Origin: an uncultured Eubacteriales bacterium
Lineage (GTDB): Bacteria > Bacillota > Clostridia > Oscillospirales > Oscillospiraceae
Assembly (NCBI GenBank): GCA_900320465.1
Contig: ONSQ01000006.1
Coordinates: 1 to 37,970, forward strand
DNA length: 37,970 nt
Direction: 5' to 3'
Under the pieces are notes generated by a model. It made no database searches and was not told the origin of the DNA. It was given only the letters and a program-made list of their open reading frames with translations. Position numbers and translations under genes: made by a program. This document shows, in pieces, positions 10,834 through 19,397 of this stretch. Positions within the stretch are counted from its first letter, which is position 1, and the number at the start of each line of letters is the position of its first letter.

Positions 10834-11619
10834 ATGGAGAATCCCAATTACCATCTCGAAGGCGTCATCCGGGACAAGGACGAACTGCAGGACTTTGAAG
10901 GTCCGCTCAGCCTGATCCTGATGCTGCTTTCCAAAAACAAAATCGAAATCCGCGATCTGAAGATCGCCGACATCCTGGAGCAGTATCTGGACTATCTGGA
11001 CCGCATGCAGCGCATGGATCTGGAGATCGCCAGTGAGTTTGTCCAGATGGCCTCCCATCTGCTGTATATCAAAACCAAAATGCTGCTCACCACCGACGAT
11101 GAGGAGCCCAGTGAACTGGAGCTGCTGCTCCAATCGCTGGAGCAACTCAAGGCCAGGGACGCCCTCGGCGCGATCCAGAAGGTCACACCGGAGCTCAAGC
11201 GCGCTTCGGAGATGGGCATGCTCTATTACGCCAAGCTGCCCGAGCCGCTGCCTAAGGCGGCGGGGGAGTATCAATACCGCCACGAACCGGTGGATCTGCT
11301 GCGCGCGCTGTGGCATCTCTACGCCCGGGGCAGCAAAACCAGCGAGGGACGCGAGTCCGTCCCCGCCATCCCCAGTCGGATCATCTACAGCGTCCGCGAC
11401 AAAAGCCGCGAGCTGATCACCCGCCTGGGCCGCAAAAGCGCCACCTTGGGCGAGCTGTACGCCGCCTGCTCTTCCCGCAGCGAGGTGGTGGCCACCTTTA
11501 TCGCCGTGCTGGAGCTGGTCAGCATGGGCAGCCTCCGGCTCAGCCGGGAGGGGGAGGGCTACCAGGTCGACTTTGTCGGCGGCAGCGTGGATGAAATTCT
11601 CGAAAAGATTGTTGAGTAA
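10834..11619 (+). CDS. scpA: Segregation and condensation protein A
   Basis: 261 aa kleisin subunit of the bacterial SMC condensin complex. The N-terminus (YHLEGVIRDKDELQDFEGPLSLILMLL) is the conserved ScpA opening that binds the SMC neck. A central linker leads to a C-terminal winged-helix region that contacts the SMC head. Seven bases separate it from the upstream protease gene and five from scpB, so it is within one operon. Confidence 0.95.
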   Translation: MENPNYHLEGVIRDKDELQDFEGPLSLILMLLSKNKIEIRDLKIADILEQYLDYLDRMQRMDLEIASEFVQMASHLLYIKTKMLLTTDDEEPSELELLLQSLEQLKARDALGAIQKVTPELKRASEMGMLYYAKLPEPLPKAAGEYQYRHEPVDLLRALWHLYARGSKTSEGRESVPAIPSRIIYSVRDKSRELITRLGRKSATLGELYAACSSRSEVVATFIAVLELVSMGSLRLSREGEGYQVDFVGGSVDEILEKIVE

Positions 11620-11624
11620 ACGAT

Positions 11625-12260
11625 ATGGCCGATCTGAAATCCGCCCTTGAGGCGATCCTGTTTGCCGCCGGCGAGAGCATCAGCGCCGAGCGGATCTCCC
11701 TCGTGATGGGCATAGAGCTGGACGACGTGCTGCGATGCGCGCGGGAGCTGAAAGAAGAATACGAGCGCGACGAGCGCGGCATCCGTCTGCTGTTTCTGGA
11801 CAAGAAGCTGCAGCTCTGCTCCGCGCCGGAGTACGCCACCTATATCACCCGCACGCTGGAGCAGCGCAAGCCCCCGATGCTGAGCCAGAGCGCGCTGGAG
11901 ACCCTGGCGATCGTTGCCTATTTCCAGCCCGTCACCCGCGCCTACATCGACCAGGTCCGCGGCGTGGACAGCGCCTATACCGTCTCCAGCCTGCTGGAGC
12001 GGGGTCTCATTGAAATCAGCGGCAAGCTGGAGGCTCCCGGCCGTCCGTCGCTGCTGGTGACTACGGACGTGTTTCTGCGCACCATGGGCGTCAGCAAGCT
12101 CGACGAGCTGCCCCGTCTGCCGGATATGAGCGGCGGCGAGGGCGTGCTGGCCCTGCAGCGCAAGATCGAGGAGCTGCAGAGCAACGGCGGCAGCGACCAG
12201 ATCAGTATAGAAGAATTGTCTCAGCAGATTCCGAAGGAAGAAGATAGCAGCGGGGAGTGA
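11625..12260 (+). CDS. scpB: Segregation and condensation protein B
   Basis: 211 aa winged-helix dimer that binds the ScpA kleisin in the SMC complex and supports chromosome segregation. The opening LKSALEAILFAAGESISAERI and the QSALETLAIVAYFQPVTRAYID segment are strongly diagnostic. The C-terminal 30 residues are acidic and probably disordered. It directly follows scpA. Confidence 0.95.
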   Translation: MADLKSALEAILFAAGESISAERISLVMGIELDDVLRCARELKEEYERDERGIRLLFLDKKLQLCSAPEYATYITRTLEQRKPPMLSQSALETLAIVAYFQPVTRAYIDQVRGVDSAYTVSSLLERGLIEISGKLEAPGRPSLLVTTDVFLRTMGVSKLDELPRLPDMSGGEGVLALQRKIEELQSNGGSDQISIEELSQQIPKEEDSSGE

Positions 12261-12266
12261 TGATTC

Positions 12267-13052
12267 TTGACATTTCTCCATATTCTCGGCCTGATCCTGA
12301 AGATCCTGGGCTTCACGGTGCTCGGCGTGGTGGGCCTGGTGCTGCTGATCCTGATCGTGCTCCTGATCATCCCCATCGGGGCTGATGTGGAGTATATCGG
12401 GGGCAATGCCAAGGTCTCGGCCAGCGTCTGCGGCATCCTGATCCAGCTTCTGCCCAAAAAGAAAAAGGCGGAGGGCGAGGAAAAGCCGAAGAAAGAAAAA
12501 AAGCCAAAAAAGAAAAAGGAAAAGAAGCCAAAGGAGCAAACAGAGGAGTCGGAACAGGAGAAAAAGCCCAAGCGCAAGCTCAACTTTACCAAGGACGAGA
12601 TCTTCGAGCTGGTGCAGAAGGTCCTGGGCAGCCTGAAGAAATTCGGCAAGCTGACGGTGGACCGTTTCCTGCTGCACTACACCGCCGCGGGCAGGGACCC
12701 GGCCGACACGGCCATGACCTTCGGCTACGTCAACGCCGCGCTCAGCGCGCTGGAGCCGATCTGCTCGAAGCAGTTCCGCGTCAAGGACTATGACGTATGG
12801 ACCGACTGCGACTTCACCACGGACAGGATGAAGCTGGACGTGGCCGTGTGCATCACGCTGCGGCTGTGGCAGTTTGTACACGTGGGGCTGGCGGCCGCCT
12901 TCGGCGTGCTGGGGATTCTGCTGCGGCATAAAAGGCGTCTGCGGCGTGAGGCAAAGCTTGCAAAACAAAACGGCGACGGCACCGGTATAAATACGGAAGA
13001 AAGAAACGAAAATATACAGGGAACAGAGGAAAGGAATGACAGCAATGGATAA
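12267..13052 (+). CDS. DUF2953 membrane protein (YtfI-like)
   Basis: 261 aa. It starts at a TTG (12267), with GGGGAG nine bases upstream and no better in-frame ATG. One hydrophobic segment (about 5-35) is followed by a highly charged lysine/glutamate block (about 66-107, repeated KKEKKPKK-type units). A DUF2953 domain then follows (YTAAGRDPADTAMTFGYVNAALSAL, then DFTTDRMKLDVAVCITLRL). A second hydrophobic stretch lies near residue 210. Bacillus pairs a DUF2953 gene (ytfI) with ytfJ in the same way, so it may act in sporulation. The biochemical function is unknown. Confidence 0.75.
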   Translation: MTFLHILGLILKILGFTVLGVVGLVLLILIVLLIIPIGADVEYIGGNAKVSASVCGILIQLLPKKKKAEGEEKPKKEKKPKKKKEKKPKEQTEESEQEKKPKRKLNFTKDEIFELVQKVLGSLKKFGKLTVDRFLLHYTAAGRDPADTAMTFGYVNAALSALEPICSKQFRVKDYDVWTDCDFTTDRMKLDVAVCITLRLWQFVHVGLAAAFGVLGILLRHKRRLRREAKLAKQNGDGTGINTEERNENIQGTEERNDSNG

Positions 13053-13425
13053 CAATCCTATCGGCGAACTCATGCAGAACACCATGGAGAGCGTGAAGAA
13101 CATGCTCAAGGTCGACACCGTGGTGGGCGAACCCATCGTCACGCCCGACGGTATCACGCTTGTCCCCATCTCCCGCATCAGCGTCGGCTTCGGCGGAGGC
13201 GGTATCGAGCTTTCCAGCAAGAAGAGCGGCGAGAGCAGACCCTACGGCGGCGGCAACGCCACCGGCGTCAAGATCGACCCCATCGGCTTCCTGGTGATCA
13301 AGGACGGCGTTGTGCGCATGATCAACGTGACGCCCCCGGCCTCCAATACGGTGGACCGCATCATCGACCTCGTTCCCCAGGTCATGGACCGCGTGGACGC
13401 CTTCATCGAAAAACAGAAAAACTGA
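13045..13425 (+). CDS. ytfJ: GerW family sporulation protein (YtfJ)
   Basis: 126 aa from the ATG at 13045 (MDNNPIGELMQNTMES). This start fits AGGAAAGGA at 13027-13035 with 9-nt spacing and matches the usual family N-terminus; the ATG at 13036 touches the ribosome-binding site and is less likely. The glycine-rich GFGGGGIEL core and GNATGVKIDPIGFLVI segment are family hallmarks. Bacillus GerW/YtfJ is needed for a germinant-specific spore function; the role here is by analogy. It overlaps the DUF2953 gene by 8 nt, so translation is coupled. Confidence 0.9.
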   Translation: MDNNPIGELMQNTMESVKNMLKVDTVVGEPIVTPDGITLVPISRISVGFGGGGIELSSKKSGESRPYGGGNATGVKIDPIGFLVIKDGVVRMINVTPPASNTVDRIIDLVPQVMDRVDAFIEKQKN

Positions 13426-13451
13426 TATTATCGCAAACAATGCGAATACTA

Positions 13452-13485
13452 AACACCACCCGAGAGAAAAAAGGGTGGTGTTTTT
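13452..13485 (+). terminator. Intrinsic terminator abutting the carboxypeptidase start codon
   Basis: AACACCACCC (13452-13461) pairs with GGGTGGTGTT (13473-13482) around an A-rich loop. The T5 tail ends at 13485, and the next gene's ATG is 13486. The only purine-rich stretch that could serve as a ribosome-binding site lies inside the 3' arm. Confidence 0.75.
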
Positions 13486-14559
13486 ATGTCCGGCACGCTG
13501 AAAAAAATAATCCTTGCCGCAAACCTGGTGACTATGGTATATAATATATGTTTAGCGAGCGCTCCGGCCTCAGCCGATTTCGAAAGCGAAATCAGCGCCG
13601 CGTCCGCCATCGTGCTCAGCGACGACGGCCAAAGCCTGTTCGAGAAAAACGCGGACGAGCGCCGTCTGATCGCCAGCACCACCAAGCTCATGACCGCGCT
13701 GGTGGCTATTGAAAACAGCAGCGGCGAGCAGATCATCGAGATCGACCCTGTCTGCTGCGGCATCGAGGGCACCTCCATGTACCTGCGGCCCGGCGATCAC
13801 TACACGGTCGACGAGCTGCTGTGCGGACTGCTGCTGTCTTCGGGCAACGACGCAGCGGAGGCGCTGGCCGTCGGCCTGTGCGGGAGCGAGGACGCCTTTG
13901 TGGCGAAAATGAACGACAAAGCCCGCGCTCTGGGACTGGAGAACACGTCTTACCGCAACCCGCACGGCCTGGACGCCGAGGGGCACTGCTCCACCGCCCG
14001 GGACCTGGCCCGGCTGATGCTGGCCTGCATGCAGAACGAACGCTTCGCCGCCCTCTGCGGCAAGCGCGAAGCATGCATACACGAAGCAAATTATGTAAAC
14101 CACAATAAGCTCCTGAGTACCCTGCCCGGCTGCCTGGCCGGGAAAACCGGCTATACCCGCGCAGCCGGCCGCTGCCTGGTCAGCTGCTGCGAGCGCGACG
14201 GGCTGCGCCTGGTCTGTGTCACGCTCAGTGACCCGGACGACTGGAACGACCACAGCCGCCTCTACGAGCAGGCTTTTGCCGCATGGGAGCGCCGTGTGGC
14301 CGTCAGCACGTCCGAGCGCTACGAGATAGCGCTGGTAGCGGGGCTGCAGCGCTGTGCCGTGGCCGCTCCGGAGCGGGAGCTTTCGCTGGTGCTGCGGAGA
14401 TGCGAGGAACTGCGTTACGTGCGCGAGCTGCCTCTTTTTGCTTACGCGCCGGTGCGTGCGGGAGAGTATGCCGGGCGGATCGTGGTGATCCGCGGCGATG
14501 AAACGATAGACGAGATACCGCTGATCTATTGCCTCAGCGTGGAAAAGGAATCCGAATGA
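13486..14559 (+). CDS. D-alanyl-D-alanine carboxypeptidase (S11, DacF/DacB type)
   Basis: Penicillin-binding-protein-type enzyme that trims the terminal D-Ala from peptidoglycan stem peptides outside the membrane. The 357 aa begin with a signal peptide (KK near residue 6, hydrophobic 8-25, ASAPASA before a probable cleavage at about 30/31). Active-site motifs are all present: S64-x-x-K67 in ASTTKLMTA, S119-G-N in SSGNDAAEA and K219-T-G in GKTGYTRAAG. The start at 13486 is forced by the need for the signal peptide. The start region is odd: a terminator touches the ATG, and a promoter-like AT-rich sequence lies within the signal-peptide codons. A dac gene between scpAB and rluB is conserved in spore formers. 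Confidence 0.92.
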   Translation: MSGTLKKIILAANLVTMVYNICLASAPASADFESEISAASAIVLSDDGQSLFEKNADERRLIASTTKLMTALVAIENSSGEQIIEIDPVCCGIEGTSMYLRPGDHYTVDELLCGLLLSSGNDAAEALAVGLCGSEDAFVAKMNDKARALGLENTSYRNPHGLDAEGHCSTARDLARLMLACMQNERFAALCGKREACIHEANYVNHNKLLSTLPGCLAGKTGYTRAAGRCLVSCCERDGLRLVCVTLSDPDDWNDHSRLYEQAFAAWERRVAVSTSERYEIALVAGLQRCAVAAPERELSLVLRRCEELRYVRELPLFAYAPVRAGEYAGRIVVIRGDETIDEIPLIYCLSVEKESE

Positions 14560-14560
14560 A

Positions 14561-15283
14561 ATGGAAGAACGACTGCAAAAGATCATAGCCGCTTCCGGGC
14601 TCATGTCCCGCCGGGCAGCCGAGGAGCTGCTGCGCGCCGGCAAGGTGCGCGTCAACGGCGAGATCGCCGTCCTCGGCCAGAAGGCGGACAGCGTGCGCGA
14701 CCGCATTTCCGTCAATGGGAAGGCCCTCGCGCCGACAGAGGAAAAGGTTTACATAATGCTAAACAAGCCCCGGGGCTATGTCACCACCCTCAGCGACGAA
14801 AAGGACCGTCCCACCGTGTCGGAGCTCGTCGCCGATATCGGGCTGCGGCTCTATCCCGTGGGGCGGCTGGACATGTATTCCGAGGGGCTGCTCATCATGA
14901 CCAATGACGGCGACTTTGCCAACCGCCTGATGCACCCGCGCGGCGGGGTGGAGAAATGCTACCGCACCGCCGTCAAGGGCAGTGACTTTACCCAGGCTGC
15001 CGAGCGCATGCGCCAGAGCATGCTCATCGACGGCTACCGCACCCGCGGCGCCGAGGTGGAGATCGAGCGCTTGGACGATCATAGCGCGGTGCTGCTCATC
15101 ACGATCCGTGAGGGCCGCAACCGCCAGGTGCGCAAAATGTGCGAGCAGGTGGGCCTGAAGGTGACGCGCCTGTGCCGTGTCAGCGAAGGCGGCGTTCGCC
15201 TGGGTGATCTGAAAAGCGGCGCCTGGCGCGAGCTTACCCGCGCCGAGATCGCCAGACTGAAAGCGGAGGGGGAGAACGCATGA
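14561..15283 (+). CDS. rluB: Pseudouridine synthase RluB/RsuA family
   Basis: 240 aa. An N-terminal S4 RNA-binding domain (MEERLQKIIAASGLMSRRAAEELL, about 1-60) is followed by a catalytic domain with the nucleophilic Asp in GRLDMYSEGLLIMTNDG and the REGRNRQVRKM motif. It probably modifies the large-subunit rRNA (the YpuL/RluB role in Bacillus), but RsuA and RluB cannot be firmly separated by eye. One base separates it from the carboxypeptidase gene, and its stop overlaps the next start. Confidence 0.92.
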   Translation: MEERLQKIIAASGLMSRRAAEELLRAGKVRVNGEIAVLGQKADSVRDRISVNGKALAPTEEKVYIMLNKPRGYVTTLSDEKDRPTVSELVADIGLRLYPVGRLDMYSEGLLIMTNDGDFANRLMHPRGGVEKCYRTAVKGSDFTQAAERMRQSMLIDGYRTRGAEVEIERLDDHSAVLLITIREGRNRQVRKMCEQVGLKVTRLCRVSEGGVRLGDLKSGAWRELTRAEIARLKAEGENA

Positions 15284-16521
15284 AAACACTCCGCTGTGAT
15301 CTTGCCGTGATCGGCGCCGGCCCCAGCGGCATGATGTGCGCCGTCCAGGCGGCGTCCAGAGGGCTTGACGTGGTGATCCTCGACGGCAACCGTCTGCCTG
15401 GGCGAAAGCTGCGCATTACCGGCAAGGGCCGCTGCAACGTGACCAACAACTGTGACGTCAAAACCGTCATGCAGAACATCCCCGGGGACGGGAGATTTTT
15501 ATACAGCGCGCTCAACCGCTTTCCGCCCGCCGCCACCATGAGCTTTTTCGAGGGCCTGGGCGTCCCGCTTAAAACCGAGCGCGGCAACCGGGTCTTTCCG
15601 GTCTCCGACAAGGCCGACGACATTGCCGACGCGATTGCACGCCGCTGCCGCAGTCTGGGCGTCCGCTTCCTGCGCGAGCGGGCAAAACGTATCCTGACCG
15701 AGGACGGCGCCGTCTGCTGCGTTGTCGGCGAGGAGAGTGAGATCCGCTGCCGTGCCGCAGCCCTGTGCACCGGCGGCCGTTCCTATCCGCTGACAGGCTC
15801 CGACGGCGCGGGTTATGCGCTGGCGCGCTCTCTGGGCCACAGCGTCACACCCACGAGACCGTCCCTGGTGCCGCTGGAGAGCGGCGACGCGTACTGCGCC
15901 GAGATGCAGGGCTTTGCTCTGAAAAATGTGCTGCTGCGGGCCTATGAGGACGACAAGCTGATCTATGCCGAGCAGGGCGAGATGCTCTTCACCCACTTCG
16001 GCGTTTCCGGCCCGCTGGTGCTCTCGGCCAGCGCCAAGATGCGCCGTATGGGCGAGGCCGTCTACCGCCTGTCCATCGACCTGAAGCCCGCCCTGGACGA
16101 GAAAAAGCTGGACGAGCGTATCCTGCGGGATTTTGACAAGTACGCCAACCGGGAATTCAAAAACGCGCTCTTCGACCTGGCCGGTCATTCGATGATCCCG
16201 GTGCTGCTGCGCCTGTCCGGCATCGACGGCGATACCAAGGTCAACAGCATCACCCGCGAGCAGAGGCGGGGACTGGTGAACCTGTTCAAGAACTTCCCGG
16301 TCTCGGTCACGGGCTTTCGCCCCATTGACGAGGCCATCGTCACCGCCGGCGGCGTCGTGACCCGCGAGGTCAATCCCCGTACCATGGAATCCAAGCTGGT
16401 GCCGGGGCTGTACCTGGCCGGCGAGGTACTGGATCTGGACGCCTACACCGGCGGCTTCAACCTGCAGATCGCCTGGGCAACCGGCTATGTGGCCGGCTGC
16501 GCGGCCTGCCCTGATGAATAA
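15280..16521 (+). CDS. NAD(P)/FAD-dependent oxidoreductase, BaiN/HI0933 family
   Basis: 413 aa flavoprotein. It has an N-terminal Rossmann FAD motif (AVIGAGPSGMMCAVQAASRG), GRKLRITGKGRCNVTNN, which marks the HI0933/YtfP-like family, and a C-terminal FAD segment (PGLYLAGEVLDLDAYTGGFNLQ). Most family members have no known substrate. BaiN, from bile-acid-converting clostridia, is one characterised relative, but this housekeeping context does not argue for a bile-acid role. The start overlaps the rluB stop (ATGA). Confidence 0.88.
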   Translation: MKTLRCDLAVIGAGPSGMMCAVQAASRGLDVVILDGNRLPGRKLRITGKGRCNVTNNCDVKTVMQNIPGDGRFLYSALNRFPPAATMSFFEGLGVPLKTERGNRVFPVSDKADDIADAIARRCRSLGVRFLRERAKRILTEDGAVCCVVGEESEIRCRAAALCTGGRSYPLTGSDGAGYALARSLGHSVTPTRPSLVPLESGDAYCAEMQGFALKNVLLRAYEDDKLIYAEQGEMLFTHFGVSGPLVLSASAKMRRMGEAVYRLSIDLKPALDEKKLDERILRDFDKYANREFKNALFDLAGHSMIPVLLRLSGIDGDTKVNSITREQRRGLVNLFKNFPVSVTGFRPIDEAIVTAGGVVTREVNPRTMESKLVPGLYLAGEVLDLDAYTGGFNLQIAWATGYVAGCAACPDE

Positions 16522-16541
16522 ATCCGATAAGGAGAATACAT

Positions 16542-17237
16542 ATGAACGGACATTTTGCCATTGCCATTGACGGCCCCTCCGGAGCCGGCAAAAGCACGCT
16601 GGCCCGCCGCGCTGCCGCGCAGTTCGGCTTCCTGTACGTGGACACGGGCGCCATTTACCGCACCGTCGGCCTGGCCGCACACCGCCGCGGCATCGACTGC
16701 CATAACGAGCAGGCCGTGGGCGCCATCCTGGGCGAACTGGACATCCGCATGGGCTATAACGACGAGGGTGAGCAGCGCATGTACCTCAACGGCGAGGACG
16801 TTTCCGCCGCCATCCGCGCCCCGGAGATCTCCATCTGCGCCTCCGACGTCTCGTCGCTGAGCGTCGTGCGCGCCTTCCTGCTGGAGATGCAGCGCAAGAC
16901 CGCGCGGGAGAATAACGTCCTCATGGACGGGCGCGATATCGGCACCGTGGTGCTGCCACAGGCGGAACTGAAGATCTATCTCACCGCCTCCGCCGAGGCC
17001 CGGGCCGAGCGCCGTCTGAAGGAGCTGCTGGCCAAGGGCGTGGAGACGGATTTTGACAGTGTGCTGCGGGATATCGAGTACCGCGACTACCAGGACACCC
17101 ACCGCGACATCGCCCCGCTGCGCCAGGCGGAGGACGCGGTGCTGCTGGACACCAGCGCCCTGGATCTGGAGCAGAGCTGCCAGGCGCTCTTTGACATTAT
17201 CCGCGCCCGACTGCCCCTGGACGGTCCGAAAGCATGA
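16542..17237 (+). CDS. cmk: Cytidylate kinase
   Basis: 231 aa. It phosphorylates CMP and dCMP to the diphosphates for nucleotide synthesis and salvage. The P-loop GPSGAGKST lies at about 10-18. DTGAIYRTVG, DGRDIGTVVLPQAELKIYLTAS and the RAERR lid segment are standard cmk signatures. An AAGGAGA ribosome-binding site precedes the ATG. In many Bacillota cmk sits just before the ispH and rpsA genes, as here. Confidence 0.95.
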   Translation: MNGHFAIAIDGPSGAGKSTLARRAAAQFGFLYVDTGAIYRTVGLAAHRRGIDCHNEQAVGAILGELDIRMGYNDEGEQRMYLNGEDVSAAIRAPEISICASDVSSLSVVRAFLLEMQRKTARENNVLMDGRDIGTVVLPQAELKIYLTASAEARAERRLKELLAKGVETDFDSVLRDIEYRDYQDTHRDIAPLRQAEDAVLLDTSALDLEQSCQALFDIIRARLPLDGPKA

Positions 17238-19291
17238 AAGAGATCAGAGTTGCCAAGAGCGCCGGCTTCTGCTTCGGCGTGAGCCGCAGCGTGGATATGG
17301 CCCAAAAGCTGCTCGAAGAGCAGGGGAGCGCCCGCAGTCTCGGCCCCATCATCCACAACGAGGACGTGGTGAACGCTCTCGCCGAGCGCGGCCTTCACGT
17401 GGCCAACAGCGTGGAGGAGATCCAGCCGGGCGAGGCGGTCATGATCCGCGCCCACGGCGTGGCCCCGGCGGTGTACGAGGCGCTGCGCGCCCGGGGGGCT
17501 GTGATCACCGACGCCACCTGCCCCAAGGTGCGCATGATCCATCGCATCGTGCGCGAGGCCTCCGAGCAGGGCCGCTTCGTGATCATTATCGGGATGCGCA
17601 ACCACCCCGAGGTAGAGGCCATCCGCGGCTGGTGCGGCGAGCATGTGGTGCTGGAAAATCCTGCCGAAACTGCCGAATGGATAGAGAAAAACCCGGATTT
17701 TTCCGACAAAATGATCACAATTGTGGTGCAAACGACCCAGACAAGCGGTAATTTTACCGAATGTTGCGAGATCGTAAAAAAAAGATGTACAAATTTAAGA
17801 ATATCTGATACAATATGTCTTGCTACGTCCACGCGGCAGGAGGAGGCGAAAACGCTTTCCTCCGAATGCGACGCCATGGTGGTGATCGGCGGCAGGCACA
17901 GCGCGAACAGCCTGCATCTGGCCGAAATCTGCTCCTCTGTGTGCAGTCATGTTCAGTTCATCGAACGGAGCGACGAGCTGGATCTGGACGCGCTGAGGGC
18001 GTTCGACACGGTCGGCATCACGGCGGGCGCATCCACCCCCGCATGGATAATTAAGGAGGTAAGAAACAAAATGAGTGACGAAATCAAAGTTGAAGAATCC
18101 ACAGTGGAGAAGGAACAGTCCTTCGATGAAATGCTGGAGGAGACTCTCAAAACTATATATAATGGAGATAAGGTAAGCGGCGTCGTCGTTGCCATCACCG
18201 GCACCGAAGTCAGCATCGACCTGGGTACCAAGTACTCCGGCTTTATCCCCACGACCGAGTTCACCGAAGACGGCTCCAAGCTGGAGGACGTCGTCAAGGT
18301 CGGCGATCAGATCGAAGCCATCGTCGTCCGCGTCAATGATGTCGAGGGTACGGCTCAGCTGTCCAAGAAGCGTCTTGACGCCGTCAAGATCTGGGACAAC
18401 ATCGAGCAGGCCGTCGAGGACGGCGAAGTGATCGAGGGCGTCGTCACCGAGACCAACAAGGGCGGTGTCGTTGTCAACTATAAGGGTGTGCGCGTGTTCG
18501 TTCCCGCCTCCCAGACCGATCTGCCCCGTGAGGCCGATCTGACCGAGCTGGTCAAGAAGACCGTTCGTCTCAAGCTCACCGAGGTCAACAAGGCCCGCAA
18601 GCGCGTTGTCGGCTCCATCCGCCGCGTCGCTCAGGCCGAGCGCCGCGCCGCCACCGAAGCGATCTGGAACGAGATCGAGGTCGGCAAGAAGTATCACGGC
18701 ACCGTCAAGTCCCTGACCAGCTACGGCGCATTCGTCGACATCGGCGGCATCGATGGCATGGTCCATGTCTCCGAGCTGAGCTGGAACCGCATCCATCAGC
18801 CCTCCGAGGTCGTCTCCGTCGGCGACGAGATCGACGTCTACGTCATCTCCTTCGACAAGGAGAAGCACAAGATCTCCCTCGGCTACAAGGATCCCGAGGC
18901 CAATCCCTGGAGCGTGTTCACCAACCGCTACTCCGTCGGCGACGTGGCCAATGTCACGATCGTCAAGCTGATGGACTTCGGCGCTTTCGCGACCGTCGTT
19001 CCCGGCGTGGACGGCCTGATCCATATCTCCCAGATCGCCAACCGCCGCATCGAGAAGCCGGGTGACGTCCTCACCGTCGGCGATGTGGTCGAGGCGAAGA
19101 TCACCGCCATCGACGAGGAGAAGCACAAGGTCTCCCTGTCCATCCGCGCGCTGTCCGCTCCCGCCCCCGCCGCTCCCGTGGCCGAGGCTGAAGAGGAAGA
19201 GGACGAGGATGACGGCTCCGACACCATGGTTTACAGCCTGTCTGCCGACGGCCAGGCCATTGGCGAAGCTCCCACTGAGGTCGAGGAGTAA
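17234..19291 (+). CDS. IspH (HMBPP reductase) fused to ribosomal protein S1
   Basis: 685 aa fusion in one uninterrupted frame. Residues 1-279 are IspH, the last enzyme of the MEP isoprenoid pathway. Its three Fe-S cysteines are Cys13 (GFCFGVSRS), Cys96 (DATCPKV) and Cys195 (DTICLATSTRQ), with His41, His74 and His124 as the conserved histidines. Residues 280-685 are a ribosomal S1 protein with four S1/OB repeats (about 308-380, 395-465, 478-550 and 565-640), ending in an acidic tail. The join carries its own Shine-Dalgarno and ATG (18071), so a separate 406-aa S1 may also be made. The fusion is known in clostridia. The start overlaps the cmk stop (ATGA). Confidence 0.95.
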   Translation: MKEIRVAKSAGFCFGVSRSVDMAQKLLEEQGSARSLGPIIHNEDVVNALAERGLHVANSVEEIQPGEAVMIRAHGVAPAVYEALRARGAVITDATCPKVRMIHRIVREASEQGRFVIIIGMRNHPEVEAIRGWCGEHVVLENPAETAEWIEKNPDFSDKMITIVVQTTQTSGNFTECCEIVKKRCTNLRISDTICLATSTRQEEAKTLSSECDAMVVIGGRHSANSLHLAEICSSVCSHVQFIERSDELDLDALRAFDTVGITAGASTPAWIIKEVRNKMSDEIKVEESTVEKEQSFDEMLEETLKTIYNGDKVSGVVVAITGTEVSIDLGTKYSGFIPTTEFTEDGSKLEDVVKVGDQIEAIVVRVNDVEGTAQLSKKRLDAVKIWDNIEQAVEDGEVIEGVVTETNKGGVVVNYKGVRVFVPASQTDLPREADLTELVKKTVRLKLTEVNKARKRVVGSIRRVAQAERRAATEAIWNEIEVGKKYHGTVKSLTSYGAFVDIGGIDGMVHVSELSWNRIHQPSEVVSVGDEIDVYVISFDKEKHKISLGYKDPEANPWSVFTNRYSVGDVANVTIVKLMDFGAFATVVPGVDGLIHISQIANRRIEKPGDVLTVGDVVEAKITAIDEEKHKVSLSIRALSAPAPAAPVAEAEEEEDEDDGSDTMVYSLSADGQAIGEAPTEVEE
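17786..17814 (+). promoter_or_regulatory. Candidate internal promoter for the S1 part of the fusion
   Basis: TGTACA (17786-17791), a 17-bp spacer and TACAAT (17809-17814) preceded by TGA (extended -10), within an AT-rich dip inside the ispH coding part. The codons here (AGA, TTA, ATA, AAA) differ from the GC-rich codons around them. It lies about 250 bp before the S1 start. Confidence 0.5.
18053..18073 (+). promoter_or_regulatory. Internal Shine-Dalgarno and ATG of S1 inside the fusion
   Basis: AAGGAGGT at 18053-18060 is followed 10 nt later by an in-frame ATG (18071). The product would start MSDEIKVEE, a normal S1 opening. It is positioned exactly at the domain junction. Confidence 0.65.
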
Positions 19292-19322
19292 TCCACTTCC
19301 TTCAAAAAGCAAACAAGACATC

Positions 19323-19357
19323 AAAAGCCCTCATGAGGTTTCTCATGAGGGCTTTTT
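19323..19357. terminator. Strong bidirectional terminator
   Basis: A 15-bp perfect stem (19323-19337 with 19342-19356) with GTTT loop and T-tract, between the converging S1 and alpha/beta-hydrolase genes. The A-run on the other side lets it work on the minus strand too. Confidence 0.9.
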
Positions 19358-19397
19358 GTATCCCGAATATCCTTCGCCGGGCGGGTATTGATCGGTT

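Noticed and set aside
18135-18163. Second promoter-like TATAAT at the start of the S1 part
   Set aside because: The TATAAT at 18158-18163 has no acceptable -35 16-18 bp upstream, and it lies downstream of the S1 start codon.
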